NCBI GenBank assembly: GCA_037974665.1
Contig: CM075773.1
Location: forward strand, 51,507,417-51,571,416
Source of the DNA: Ehretia macrophylla
Lineage: Eukaryota; Streptophyta; Magnoliopsida; Boraginales; Ehretiaceae
DNA length: 64,000 nucleotides
Reading direction: 5' to 3'
A program made the translations under genes and the position numbers. The notes under the pieces are model-generated. The model did not search any database. It saw nothing but the letters and a program-made list of their open reading frames with translations, and was not told the origin of the DNA. Every line of letters begins with the position of its first letter. The stretch's first letter is position 1. This document shows positions 34,562 through 47,000 of the stretch, piece after piece.

Positions 34562-35279
34562 TTGAACGTGAATTAACATTAATGCAATGTTAGGTGATAA
34601 TAAGTTAAGTACGATTTACACAAATATTAATTTCCTATGAGATTTCTTTATAAAAGTTTGCATGTTAATGAAATATAGAACAAGTTTATTTTTATTTAGA
34701 AAGCTAGCAAGTCAAGTGAAGTTTTACTACGTTGTAAGTAAAATCATATTTCTATAATTCAAATTAAAAGTGATAACCCTTATTTTTGTGTAAAAGTTCG
34801 TGGCCCATCCGTAGCCCTTAGCTCAGTAGCCCATTCGTGGCCATTGGCAACGGATGAGCTATGGAAAGGAAGAAGTTCGTAACGCATCCGTAACCACTAG
34901 CTACGAATGCGCTACGGACCACTAATAGTAAGTATTAAAACTTGTTAATAGGTAGGAACAATGTATTAAAACGTGTTATTACTTTCATATTTTTCTTGTT
35001 TATGAAGTTCAAACATAATGTGAGAGCTTTTGAACCACTAAATTGAACGTTAATTAATATTAACGCAATATTAAGTGAGAACATGATAAGTTCGATTTAA
35101 ATGACTATTAATTTCTTATGAGATTTCTCTATAAAAATACACATGCAAATTTTATACGGACCAAGTTTATTTTTATTTGGAAAGCTTGTAAGTCAAGTGA
35201 AGTTTTACTACGTTGTAAGTGGAATCATATTTTTATAATTCAAATTAAAAGCAATAACCTTTGTTTTTGTGTAAAGGCT
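34562..35279. repeat. Internal direct duplication in CACTA-A
   Basis: About 240 bp at 34562-34800 recurs at 35040-35279 with moderate divergence. Both copies contain 'aagtcaagtgaagttttac' and 'tacgttgtaagt', and both lead into 'cg(t/t)(g/a)gc' subterminal motifs. Period about 480 bp. Confidence 0.8.
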
Positions 35280-35793
35280 CGTAGCATGGATAGGCTACGG
35301 ACTTTTTTTTTTATTTAATTAAAATATTCATAGCTCTACCGTAACAAAGTTGTCACGGCTAGGCTACGACCCTTTATTTTTTAAAACTTTTTTTGAATAA
35401 TACATATTGTCTGTAGCCAATCCATGGCTATTTGGCTACCGCATGGCTACGGACATTGGTATTTTTTTTGTCGATTTAATTAAATAGTCCGAGCAAATTG
35501 GCCACGACTAGGTTATGGCTTTTTATTTTTAAAACTTTTTTTGAATAAGACATATTGTCCGTAGCTAATCCGTGGCTATTTTGCCACCACATGGCTATAG
35601 ACTATTATTTTTCATTTATTTTTTTAAATTAAAATTATCTTCCGTGGCCAACTTTTGTCGCCACTTTAATGGGGCCTAATTTGGCCACGGAAAGGTTATA
35701 TAATTAGTTGTCCATAGCCATTCTGTAGCCAATGGGATACCGAAAAAAGTTCGTCACCTAAATCCATCACCCGAGCATTGTTTTCTTGTAGTG

Positions 35794-35838
35794 TGAAGAT
35801 TCTTTATTTACTGCAACAATAGTTTTTTTAAGGTCTTT
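35794..35838 (-). pseudogene. 45-bp sliver of copia gag between two CACTA elements
   Basis: The minus strand reads KDLKKTIVAVNKESS, which fits the gag segment between the N-terminal motif at 43438-43530 and the DISLPHLHESLK segment at 31890. It includes the TGA duplication of CACTA-A and the TTT duplication of CACTA-B. Confidence 0.75.
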
Positions 35839-35859
35839 CACTACAAGAAAAATGTTTTT

Positions 35860-36025
35860 CAGCAAGGGACAATTCTTCTGGCCTGGTCCTCACCGAAAAG
35901 GTCGCGATGAGAGCCCTGCGATGGGAACCGTCCCTCGTTGAAGGCTCCATCTCTGAAATGGGGTCCCTCGCTGACCCTACACCATTTGGCGAGGGGTCAG
36001 CAAGGGACCATTTTGGCGAGGACTG
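35860..36025. repeat. CACTA-B left subterminal GC-rich repeats (first part)
   Basis: Repeated 'gtccctcg' and 'gcgaggg' units in both orientations. The array continues at 39785-40015 on the other side of the solo LTR, for example 'gtccctcgccgagccctcgc'. The same array, inverted, lies at 62620-62900 in CACTA-C. Confidence 0.85.
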
Positions 36026-39000
36026 TGTAACGCCCCGATCCCTCACAAGACTGGAGGCTCTAATAGCCATGCTAATCACAACCCAATTTCAACCCGGTCA
36101 CAAAATTTAGAGAAAACGAATGGAGTTTTCCCTATTTACAGGACTATTTGGAAACCTGTAAACTACAACATATAACCACAAGACTATAATCCACAACTTC
36201 AATTTGTTTCTTCCCTATCAGCATGCAAGTCAACTAAACAGAAGAGTAAACAATTGAAGTTATTGCAAACCACTAGTATCTAATCATCAAACAAAACTAA
36301 AACTTTAATATTACAATCCTTGATATAACATAAATACATACATGGGCACAAAGTCTCAAATACAATACAAGCATATCATGATCACATTCTTCCATGTTTT
36401 ACACACTTATAGAGCAAGCGGGTCACACATGAGGCAATCCAATCCTTAGCTTTTCCTGAAATATGTTGAAAAGAGGAATGAGTAACCAAGTTACTTAGTG
36501 AGGGAGGTGATGCAACATACTGGGCGTGCATTATGATATGCAGATACAAGAAATCGTATATATAACATAAACAACAAGATTAAATAGCAAATAGTTAACC
36601 ACATTAAAAAGGATACGGTTCCACTTCAAGTCTTCAATCACGAGCCACGAACCACGAACTTCATGCAAATGCCGGCAAATCCCTTACTCCAACAAGTTGG
36701 GATACTCCGGATGTATCCCGATCCTACGACCCTTTCTCCTGAGGTAGGTCCATGCCCAGCAGGTTAACCACGCCTATGGGGTAGTGGAGTATGCCTCAGC
36801 GAGAAGGGAATAGGCACCATGGTAGTCGAGAGAGCATGGCAAGCCCGACGCCACCCATGTTTCTCGACGCTACCATGTACGAAAAGGTTGCACAACCTGA
36901 TATTCGATCACAATAATTCAAGCAACAACAATATAATTCAAGAATCACATAAATGAGGGACAACAAAGTAGGTTGCCTTCGCACGTAGATTACAATAAAT
37001 AAGCCATATAACAATATAAATAAAAGTCAAGTGTATATTTAGTCTATTCATATCAAAGTACACATAATTATAAGCAATCATATTAAACTATACAATTATG
37101 AGCAGTATAACAAATTAAGATGCACAAAAGAATGTAACTCCCTCACCTTTTTAAAAACAAACCTGCGAGAATTTAGTCAATCTCTCCAATACTCTCCGAA
37201 AGCACCAATCTCTTTAATAACCACTCAAAACCACTACCTAACACAACAATGCTATTCAACTTAATGACAACTCATTCACATTAAAGTAGTTAATTTGTGT
37301 GCAATAGTCACATTTTATATAATCATCAAAATATAGCTCGATTAGTATTATCTAAAAACACTAAACATGCATATTTTATGCTAAGGCTAAATGATGTGCT
37401 TACTTTAATCAAAAGTTAATTAACAAGCTTGAAGGCAACATTAACTTTCATAATTCCATTAACCATGCACTAGACTACTTTGAACTCCTAAACACGTTAT
37501 TAGGACACTCTTATATTCATTAACTTGCGTTCATTCACGAACATTCCACTAAGTAGCGCTAGTGACACTAAGTTAAAATAAGAATTCTAACATATAGTAG
37601 AAACATACTTATCACATGAAATTCCGTAGATATTATTCATAGTCAATACACTAAAGTTCACATTATATAAACAACTTAACAATATAGTAAGAATTAGACA
37701 ATATTCTTTCAAAGTAACTACATCACACGATTCACAATTTCGCTAATAGAATACAAAAGCTATCCAAATGCATTTAAACTCTCAAATAACTAACTACAAG
37801 TCAATTACTAACATTAAACGTAACTTTGACACTTTTTTCCCTTTGTCTATTATTACAATTTGAAGCACAAACGAAACACAAGTTACATAATTCACAAGCT
37901 AGTTATTCTACACTTCTAATGACACTTTATGACACCATTTAGAACTATGAAAACCCGTTTTTTAACCACATTTACCATAAAAGCCCCGAAAGTATTTGAA
38001 CTACAACTACCTAAACCATCCCTCAAATCAATGCCATAAAAGCATTTTAAGCACTACCTAACATAATAAACACTAACTATGGCAACCAAACACATCCAAA
38101 CAACAAACCTATTCACAACCCCTTTAGTGATCAATCCAATTTTAGCAAGTTCAATCAAGTTTTAACCACTTAAAAACTCTATCTTAGGTACAATAACACC
38201 TATGACATCATTTAAAGTTTAATCTAATTCAAAAAAATCAACTCGATTAACCACGGATACGCTCACACACTAATTCTAAGAATAGCACTATAGGCTCGTG
38301 ACAATTAAATCTCACATAACTAATCAACTCACTTAATTAACACATCAAATAACTCATTAGACATCTCATAACCATCAATTAGTTCAAATAACCTCAAAAC
38401 TCCAAACAAATCAAGCAAGAACTTCACAAAAGCATGCCCTTTCCCCATTTCTAACAGAACCCTAACTTAAGCAGTTTGGTAACCTATGCTAATGACCTCC
38501 AAAGTTTCTTATTTTTTGTGTATAAACGTAGAGCTTTGAGTGTAGATGACTTTATCCTCAAGCATAACTGAATTCCGATCTAAATTCCATAAGTTCTGAC
38601 ATTTTCCATGCAACTGCGCGAATTGCCCTGCACCAGCGATTTCAGTCACATTTCGGAAATAGCTAAATCGCGGGGTCAAAACATTAGAATTTTTCTTAGC
38701 TCTAGAAATCCACATTTCTTCTAAACTGTCTAATCTAGCTGCCACAAAAATTTCGTTCAATTCTAAGCACGTTTGCTATGCAAAAACTATTTTAGAAGTC
38801 AGGGGCAGTGCAGTGTCCAAATCCGAATTTTGCTTGCTTATCATCTTCTTGTTATTTCTTGCATTTGAGCCAACAACAACCATTACTTTGCCTATATAAC
38901 ATTCCTACACTTCATTTATGCATTTAAACAAACACTTTGTCTACCATTTTACATTTAACTAACTAAACTTTATTCTATCAATAAACTACCATAACAATTG

Positions 39001-39784
39001 CTATTAAACCACAAAAGAGTGTTCTCTACACATAATAAAAGGCAACTAAAGCATCAATAAGCAAGGATATGGCAATAAATTATAATCTAGAAATTTTAAT
39101 ATAAACCCTAACTATTCAAATGCACAAAATATGAATCTTCCTCACCTAGACCTTGAAGAACATGTAAAAGTTGAGCTAATCTTCTTTTCTTTGCTTATTT
39201 TCCCCTATTTTTCTTCTCTTCTTGTGCGTGTGTATTTTAGTCGTTTTATTGTTTGTGTGTGTGTGTGTGTGTGGAAATCTGATTTTTGTGTGTGTTTTAT
39301 GTGTTTGTGTGTGTTGTAGTTTATTAGGTGTAAATAATAAAAGAAAAAAAACCCAAATGATTAACATGCCCTTCAACTTAATGCTATTAACTAGTTTGTC
39401 ATTCTAGTTTAATTCTAACTAATTTAGTTGTTCCAATTCCTAATTGTCTACGTTAATTATTTTCTATGATTCCTACGATTTTTCAAAGTGTTCGTGAAGT
39501 CCCAAAATTGTATGTAAAATGAGAATTATGCACATTAACCAATTAAACATGCCTACTTATATAAGAAGGCATTTATATTGATGCAATATATGTTAATAGA
39601 TTAAATTTCTTATTAAATTAGATGTATGCACATAGTATGATATAAATGCGCGTTAAACGAAATAGATACACGTAATCCAAAAATATGATATTTTATGCAA
39701 ACAAATATACGTAAATAATTAAAGTAGACATATAAATATATGCACATCAATAAAATAATTATATGCACGTGTTGGGGTGTTACA
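36026..39784 (-). mobile_element. Solo LTR (Tekay-type) inside CACTA-B
   Basis: 3,759 bp, starting TGTAACGCCCCGATCCC and ending TTGGGGTGTTACA. Flanks are GACTG (36021-36025) and GATTG (39785-39789), a 5-bp duplication with one change. Read on the minus strand it has the same 3' modules as the LTRs ending at 1676, 24983 and 48547 (…gggatcggggcgttaca). The block at 36640-36900 (gtcgaga…, tcctacgaccc, gttgcacaacc) matches the others in inverse orientation. There is no coding interior. Confidence 0.88.
39254..39273. repeat. (TG)10 microsatellite
   Basis: Uninterrupted TG run inside the solo LTR, with looser TG repeats to 39320. Confidence 0.85.
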
Positions 39785-40538
39785 GATTGTGCCAGGGCAA
39801 CAAGCCCACATGGACTATGTCCCTCACTGAGCCCTCGCCGAATGCGTCCCTCGTCGTGCCCTCGCAAATGCCTCCCTCGCCGAGCCCTCGCTTAAATCGT
39901 CCCTCGCCATGCCCTTGCCATTTTTGTCCCTCGCCGAGCCCTCACAAGATTTGGCCCTCGTTGAGCCCTCGTATATTTGTCCCTTGCCGATCCCTCGGTA
40001 AGCTCTCGCAAAAATGTAATTTTATTTTTTTTAATTTTCATTATAAAATTTACTATAATAAGTTGTTTGACCTGTCAATTAAATATTTAATACTACAAAA
40101 CAAGTTATAAATCACATATTTATGAAATTAGCTAATAAACATCTAAAAAAGTTGTTCAAAGTAAACCCAAAAGTTATTCATACAGTCCGAGTGTAATAGA
40201 TTTTTATATTGTCATAACATTAAAGAAGGCGAAAATTTTATTCACTTCTACCATCACTCAAAGACGAAGACGACGAAGATTGCTGTTGTGCAGGTCAAGG
40301 AATAGGTAACCTTGAAGTAAGTAATGCGAGCTATGCTTGGAGATCACGTAGCTACAATGAAGTTTCTAGTTGGAGTTTGCAGTACGCCTCGTTCTGTTGT
40401 TCCAGCTTGTCTTCCAGTTTGCAGTACGACTCGTTTTGTTGTTCCAACTTACCTTCCAAAGACGTTGTGTCTCAAGCAACGACCTCTTGGAGATCTTATT
40501 GTGTGATGTGGCTTTTGGCAGCTAGGTAACTGTGTGAA

Positions 40539-41830
40539 CTAGACACCATAAAAACCTGTGATCCCGTATAAACGGCCTTTGCGGGGTTTACCAACAACCT
40601 CTAAGAAGAGTGCGTTACGATCCACAAGCATGGGAGCTGAATCGGACTCGAATGCTTGTGATGTCTGTTGAAGTAGTTCCTTGTACTGAGCCTGTAATGC
40701 AAATATATCAACACGTAGAGAAGTTTGGAGTAATACACAAAAAAAAAATGACAAACCATCAAAGAAAAAAATAAAACAAGCACCTGTTTAAACATACATA
40801 TACAGTCAGCTTAATTCTGTGTTGGCTTGTAATATAAATATGTATAACAATCTTCAACGTTGTAAAGTTAAAAGAAACTAACTTACCGCTATCTGTTCTG
40901 CCCGAGTGCCTGTGAAAGGTTCGTCAGGTTCCTTGCGATGAGCCTTGTTGAAAACATCAACAAAAGTCATTTCACACCCGCTTTCTTCCGCCTATAATAT
41001 AAATTCGCCAAAACAAACAACTCAATATATAATATAAAAGATAAAATTGTTGATTAGTTATCACTTAATGCACTAGTGTCAGCTTAATTCTTACCATCCT
41101 CCTTGCCCATTCATGCTCGGGGATACATCCCAAATGGTACATAGACAGATTTTTCCTTATGTTATCAGAGTTCCATTTAGATTTGTCCTACCATGCTTTG
41201 GAACTCCACACCACTTTCATACCTTCCCATACATCCTGCGAGAGCCATGATGGCTTCTTTTGTTCTCTACGTGTTTTATTTAAGTTATTTGTTATGCGTC
41301 TTTGCTTGAAAAAGGTTGAACCTCTCACGAATGGTTGCTTCATGGCAGGGATACCACTTGTACACCTTTGTGAATCATATAACCATGTTATAATGAGTAC
41401 AACATATATAACTCAAGTACATAATATTGAATAGAATAAATACATTGAATGCGTATTTTGAACCACAAATTAATAAAAAAAAATTATCCTTCACATCAGG
41501 CAGAATCTTTCCCCAAGTCGTCCAAGGCTCTAAATACCCAGCATGTAGTGATTTTCTAATATTTTTAGTGGCGTTATATGGATCCTATCCAGAAATTATA
41601 AAAGAAACGGTTGGGTTATATGAGATGAAACTTAACTTTTAAAGGAGTAACGCATATAAATACAAAATTCTACTTACTCACTACCTGTAATTGTCAGATG
41701 CTTGCGTGTATCATTGGCCTATGCTGCAAAGTCATCTATAGATGAGAATCCATATCTTCTTCATTCCGGTATGCCATCAGCCCGCTCTTCTGCAGCTCTC
41801 GATGACTCAACCATTCTTTTTTAGTATCTT
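40539..41830 (-). pseudogene. CACTA-B transposase, PF03004-like, decayed
   Basis: Minus-strand pieces in order: WLSQDVWEGMKVVWSSKAW, then KSKWNSDNIRKNLSMYHLGC and HEWARRM at 41100-41240. Next come VFNKAHRKEPDEPF and TGTRAEQIA at 40895-40980, then YKELLQQTSQAFESD and ALFLEVVGKPRKGRLYG at 40560-40700. 'DVF.K.H….F…RA..I', 'Y..LL' and 'LEVVG…KGR.YG' in this order identify the plant Ptta/En/Spm transposase family. Stops interrupt several pieces and introns may separate them. CACTA-C lacks this region. Confidence 0.75.
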
Positions 41831-43437
41831 TAATTTTTTATCTTTCTAATTAATATTTTTCATAGCATAATAATTAACATATAAATTAGTATTTGTTTTG
41901 TTTCACTTTTCCTTTTTCGGTGAAAAGGTATGTTCATAACCTACTGTTTAAAAAAAAAATTCGTTTGCAATAGAATATTTATATTTATTTAGTTTTTTTT
42001 ATTACTCCTACACTAAAATTTATTTTTGACAAAAAAAGGTAAATCAACTTTGACTGAACTTAAGTTTTCACATAAGATAATAAATAGTTTTAATAATTAT
42101 AAACTATAATTAAAATAAACATAAATAAATTATGCAAAGTGGCAATATCTTGTCAAATCATCCACCGATATGTCAGTACCATATGACGCATCAAGAAAAG
42201 ACATGGCATGCATGCCGATTCAGTATTGATTGGACTTATCAACATGCCAATAGTATCATGCCACGTGTAACGCACCAACGATACATATTTTAAACATGAA
42301 AAATAAGGGGGCCAATTTCGTATGTTTCTTCGCCTCTATATAAAGGACATCGTCGAACTTATGTAACAACACATCACACACCCATTTAACTTTTTTCATT
42401 TCCCATTCCAACAATGAGTAAAAAGGAAGAACGCAGTCGCTTTCTTTTTCATATCGTGAAGAGAAAGGCAACGACATAAAGGGCAAACCGAACGACGAAT
42501 GTAACAAGAGAGTAAAACATCTGCAACTTGATTTGAACAACAAGTTATTGACCAAACGTTGAAAATATATTTGCCCAATTTTTTTTCGTGATATATATGT
42601 TTGTTCTACATATATATATTAGTGATGGAGGTGATCACTAAGAGAATAATTTACTTTTTATTATTATGTATTATCTGTGTACGTTTATGTTGTGATGAAA
42701 TATATTGTTGTTATGTTTAGATGTATTCTAATATTTTCGTTCCATAATAAAAATATATATGGTCAAATTTGGCCATATATAAATCGTTACAATCCACTGT
42801 GTGCACAACAAAATGACAAAAATGCCTTTAACCTAAATACAAATTAAAGACTTCAACATTAATTCTACAAATATGTTTGGACATGTGACAAATAAATTAA
42901 ACAAAAATGTTGAGGAAACAAAAAAATTAGTTATATTTTTAATTTTAGAATCTAAAAATTTCTTAAAACTACTCAGTCAATTTTAATTTATAATTAGTTA
43001 TTTTTAATTTATTTAATAGTTAGATGACAATGAACGAATGAATAAAGACTAAATCGTTTAATTAATTTATTTTAAAATTAGGGTTTTATTAAATAATTAT
43101 TATAATTATAAAATCATTAATTTTTAACACATTACTATTTAATTAATTTTCACTAATCAATTTGGAAATTAAGTATCTTTAAATTATTAATTAATTAATT
43201 TCATATATTAATGAAAATTTATGAATTTTAACTTAATACTAATTAATTCTATTTATTATTAAATTTAATTTAATTAATCAGTGACAGAATCGACGAGGAA
43301 CAATACAATCTCGTCCCTCACTTATTCAGCGAGAGACGACCCCGTCCCTCGGGAAACAGTGAGAAAATGACCTGTCCCTAGCCTAAACCTCGCATTTTCG
43401 CAAGGGCTCGTCGTCGAAAGCTTATTTTCTTGTAGTG

Positions 43438-43530
43438 TTTTACTTGTAGATATACCTCCACATCTAGTTTGGAAAAAAAATTAGTTATTGCCCGATATGT
43501 CAAGGGCAGCAAACTCGAGCTTTGTACTAA
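43438..43530 (-). pseudogene. Copia gag N-terminal fragment
   Basis: The minus strand reads TKLEFAALDISGNN, a stop, then FFSKLDVEVYLQVK. 'KLEF.ALDISG.NY..W.LD.E..L' is the opening of UBN2-type copia gag proteins. No start codon is visible; the sequence just upstream (tatttttttag) looks like a splice acceptor, as in the leader introns of this family. It is cut at its C-terminal side by CACTA-B. Confidence 0.82.
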
Positions 43531-44051
43531 AAAAATATGAAATAAATTTTTGTTAATAAAAGCTCATACGATTCCAAATATAAGAAAATATAAAAAATGT
43601 GGCTAATAAACTAATTTCTAGTATGAAACTTGAAATTAAGAAAGAAAAATAAAAAAATAAATTGGATACAAAAATAAAGAATGAATATAACCATCAATTA
43701 TGATATACGAATAAGAATTTAAAATGCTTAATATCACAATATCATGATAAGTTAGGCATAAATAATTATTTAAATATTAGAATTACAAAAAAGTTAGTGT
43801 TATATTTATGCTCAAACCAGGAGGCATTGTTGTATTCCTTTGAGCAATGAAAAATTAAAAACAGAAGTTGTCCCAACATCGTTGAACAGTGGAAAATTAA
43901 ATCTAATAACAATTTTAGCATCCTTGTAAGCAACGGAAATTGGGTCAAAAAATTATTCTGGCATTCTTGTAAGTAACGAAAATCTATTTCCAAAATTACA
44001 AGTCTGGGCATGAATTCTTTTTGGTTCAACATCTAGTTTTAAGTCCATAGT
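43531..44051 (-). mobile_element. Copia 5' leader, left part
   Basis: Non-coding AT-rich sequence between the gag N-terminus and the solo LTR. It rejoins 62909-63095 once the solo LTR and CACTA-C are removed (…gtccATAGTctagat…). The position between primer site and gag makes it a leader; this is inferred from order, not from sequence similarity. Confidence 0.65.
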
Positions 44052-47000
44052 TGTGACGCCCGAGAATTTGCATCATAGTCATAAATAACTGTAGCATATC
44101 TTTTGGGCAATTTAATGTATTTTATTTCTAGTTTAAATATATTTATTTGATGGTCACTATTCATAAGAAAATTTACTGTCTAAATTGCTTGGTTTAATAC
44201 TTTTCCTAGGTAGTATAACTTATAAAAGTAATCGAAAACTTGTAGTTTTGGACTTTAGAGGCTGGGAACATGCATTTGAAAAGTGATTTGTACTTCGTGT
44301 GAACAGTATTACGTAGGTGAAACATTGGTTTTAAATTAGTTAACTTGTTTGTATTGTTTGAAGCCCCCAAGCAGCCACGGTTTTTACTGTAGTAGTGAGC
44401 AAGATTTTGTGATTTTTTTTTCTTCAATTTTTGCTCAAGAGCTCTCATCCTAGGCCCCTATCCACTTCTCCAAAGTCTTCTCCTTGTGTCTTCAAAGCTC
44501 CTAGGTGAGGGAGTACATCATTTTAGCTAAGTTTAAGTTTATGTCAAGTTTTTTGGAATTTTCGGATTTTGCTATTTCATGCCATAAATTGCTTGATTGT
44601 TGTTAGATATAGTGTTATTACATGCTAGAGAACATCTTTATGCATTGGTATAGCTTAGAACCAAGTTTTTTAGCATGAATCACTTGAGGAAAATGATGAA
44701 TAGTCCGAAACTAGTGTTCTGAAAAAAAGTTATAATTTAATTCGATTCGAGACATATAATAGTTACTAATTAGGTCCTTGAGCATGGGAAAAATATTCGT
44801 TATACTTGCCATGTGAAAAATTTAGGAATTTTGATCAAAATAGGTTACTTTAATTGGGGATTTCGGGGTTAACTCGAATCTGGGCACATTTTGAGATTAT
44901 AGCTAGTTTTTATTAAGTATTAAAGCCTTAGAAGTGCCTTCGTTTCACTTGTTTGGGTTCCAGAATTGATATTTGTAGTGTAAATGCACAAAGAAGAAAT
45001 CGGGGATTTAATGGTAAATGAGGTTTAACGGGTGAATTCAAGGGTCCTTGGGGAGCCATAAGGTGTAGTTTGAAGGATAGGATAACTCGTTTGGGAATCT
45101 TGAACCTTGCCTTTCGGTTTGGAGCTTAATAGCAAAGATTGACAAAGGGGTTTCGGGTTGAAAGTGAATCTGGGTGCGATCGGGCATTAAGGCTAATGTC
45201 TAGTAAGTGAGGAGGTGCTAGAAATGTATTCGTTTCGCTTAGTTGAGCTCTGATTAGAGTACTTGTAGTGTAATGCATAAAGAGGCAAATTCGGACTTTT
45301 CGGGTAATTGTACTTTAAAGTGAGATTTCAAGGGCTTAAATGGTGCCATAAAGTGTCATTAGAGATGTAGTATAATTAGATTTGAGGTTCGTTCACACAC
45401 AGTGTGAAGTTTAAAGCTTGTTTTGTAAGCATTTAGAAGGAGATTTGTTAGATTTCTTGTGAATTACTTGAATTAGTTGCATTAGTAGTTTAATTTATAT
45501 TGTTATATTTACTCTAATTGATCATGGTAGAGTTATATGTTATATAGGTGTGGAGTTTATGACCTAAATACCAAGCATGTAAAAAGTGTCTAATTGAAGC
45601 TTATGTGAATTAGTTAAGCTTATTGCATAAGTAACTATTTGAATTGCTATACTTGTTATAATTACTATATTTGTCTATTGATTGAGTTATAAAATGTAAA
45701 TTGGCAAAATGAGTATGATAACTTGAATTATCTTGTAATTAGCTAGAGTTGAGTTTAGACAAAGTACTTAGCTTGTTGAACATGTAAGTTGAAATGGGAA
45801 CTAAAGATGATTGACTGTCTAGATTTTTCAGCAAAACTGAGCCAACTTTGAGCTTAAAGCTGTATTATTGGAGAAGGATTAGGGGTTGAACTATATACTG
45901 TTAGAAAGCCTTGCAAGTCTAGTTTCTAATGCTTTTTACGGTGCATTAATCAGAGTTTTCTAGAATAAGTTATGACCATTTTGGTGAGATGTGTTAGAAT
46001 TGTCCTATTACGCGAGAATCTGAATTTCATTGTTATTTTGCTAAAGAGATGATATATTTCAACTCTTATTGGATATATTCAATCAAGACTTTATTGTGTA
46101 GTGCTCTTGGATGATTAGTAGCGTAATGGAGCTCTTATAATTATGTAAATTGTGATATTATTGAGATTGAATGAGTAAATAGAAATCATGAGTTAGTATG
46201 GAATGCAGCTGCCTTTCCTCTTGCCCTTTTCCCCGTCTTGCTAAAATGTGAACTCATTTATTAAGTCATGTAGAGGTTAACTACAGCTTGAATGTCATAC
46301 TACCTACATGAAAATGATTGATTAGTTATAAATGAATGTGATTTAGATCTATTGGTTATCTTGAATGCTAATTTGATTGGAAATGAAGAAAAGTGTTTTG
46401 GTGTAGCATTTATTCTTTAAGCTTATGATTTAATTTTAAATTTAAGAGTTAGTTTAATTGTGTAGGGGTTTAGTTAGAATGTAAGTTAATTGTGAAGTAG
46501 TTATTTATTGGCTTGTTAAATGTTATCTTTAACTTGAATTTGCTATGAAAGTGAGATGAAATTGTTCTTATATTAAGTTGCTGTCAAGTTAATGTTGAAG
46601 TTATTGATAAATAGGCTCCCTACTCCGTGTCTTACTTATGAAATAATGAGTTATAAGTGATATTAAAGTTGTGCTAGCTAATGATATGATTAAGATGGTT
46701 TGTTATCAATTATGAAGTCTTAAGTGAAACACTTATTTCTTGAATAGTTAGCTAACTAAGAGCTTGAATATTGGTTGAGTTAAATATTATTCACTAATTA
46801 ATAATCATTGGAAAGTAAGAGAATGTATGATTTAGAAGTCTTTTAAGTAGTAAATGTTTGGAAGTTGATGTTAATGAATGTATTATTGAACAATTAATGG
46901 AACTTGTCTTATTTTAGCTATAAACTCTTAAGAGAATTCCTTAAATTGAGTTAATTACTAGTTCATTATTAGGTGGAGTTGAACTAGTTTCACATGTAAG

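Larger units (their letters stand above)
31890..35793 (-). mobile_element. CACTA-A, En/Spm-type transposon with TGA target duplication
   Basis: The left end is CACTGTAAGAAAA and the right end reads CACTACAAGAAAA on the minus strand. TGA flanks both sides (31887-31889, 35794-35796), the 3-bp duplication of CACTA elements. Both subterminal regions are packed with short repeats of the 'ccgtagcc / tacgga / tagccaat' type, presumed transposase-binding sites. A broken PF03004-like transposase lies inside on the minus strand. The element sits in the copia gag. The left terminus departs from the consensus (CACTG for CACTA). Confidence 0.92.
35839..43437 (-). mobile_element. CACTA-B, En/Spm-type transposon with TTT target duplication
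   Basis: Both ends read CACTACAAGAAAA inward. TTT flanks the element (35836-35838, 43438-43440). Subterminal regions are GC-rich arrays of 'gtccctcgc' and 'gagccctcgc' units at 35860-36025, 39785-40015 and 43290-43420. A PF03004-like transposase remnant lies at 40539-41830. The element contains a solo LTR at 36026-39784. Its own sequence is about 3.8 kb without that insertion. CACTA-C is a related copy in the opposite orientation. Confidence 0.93.

Noticed and set aside
39131-39407. Cys/Val-rich open frames on both strands
   Set aside because: Produced by the (TG)n microsatellite inside a solo LTR; no conserved content.
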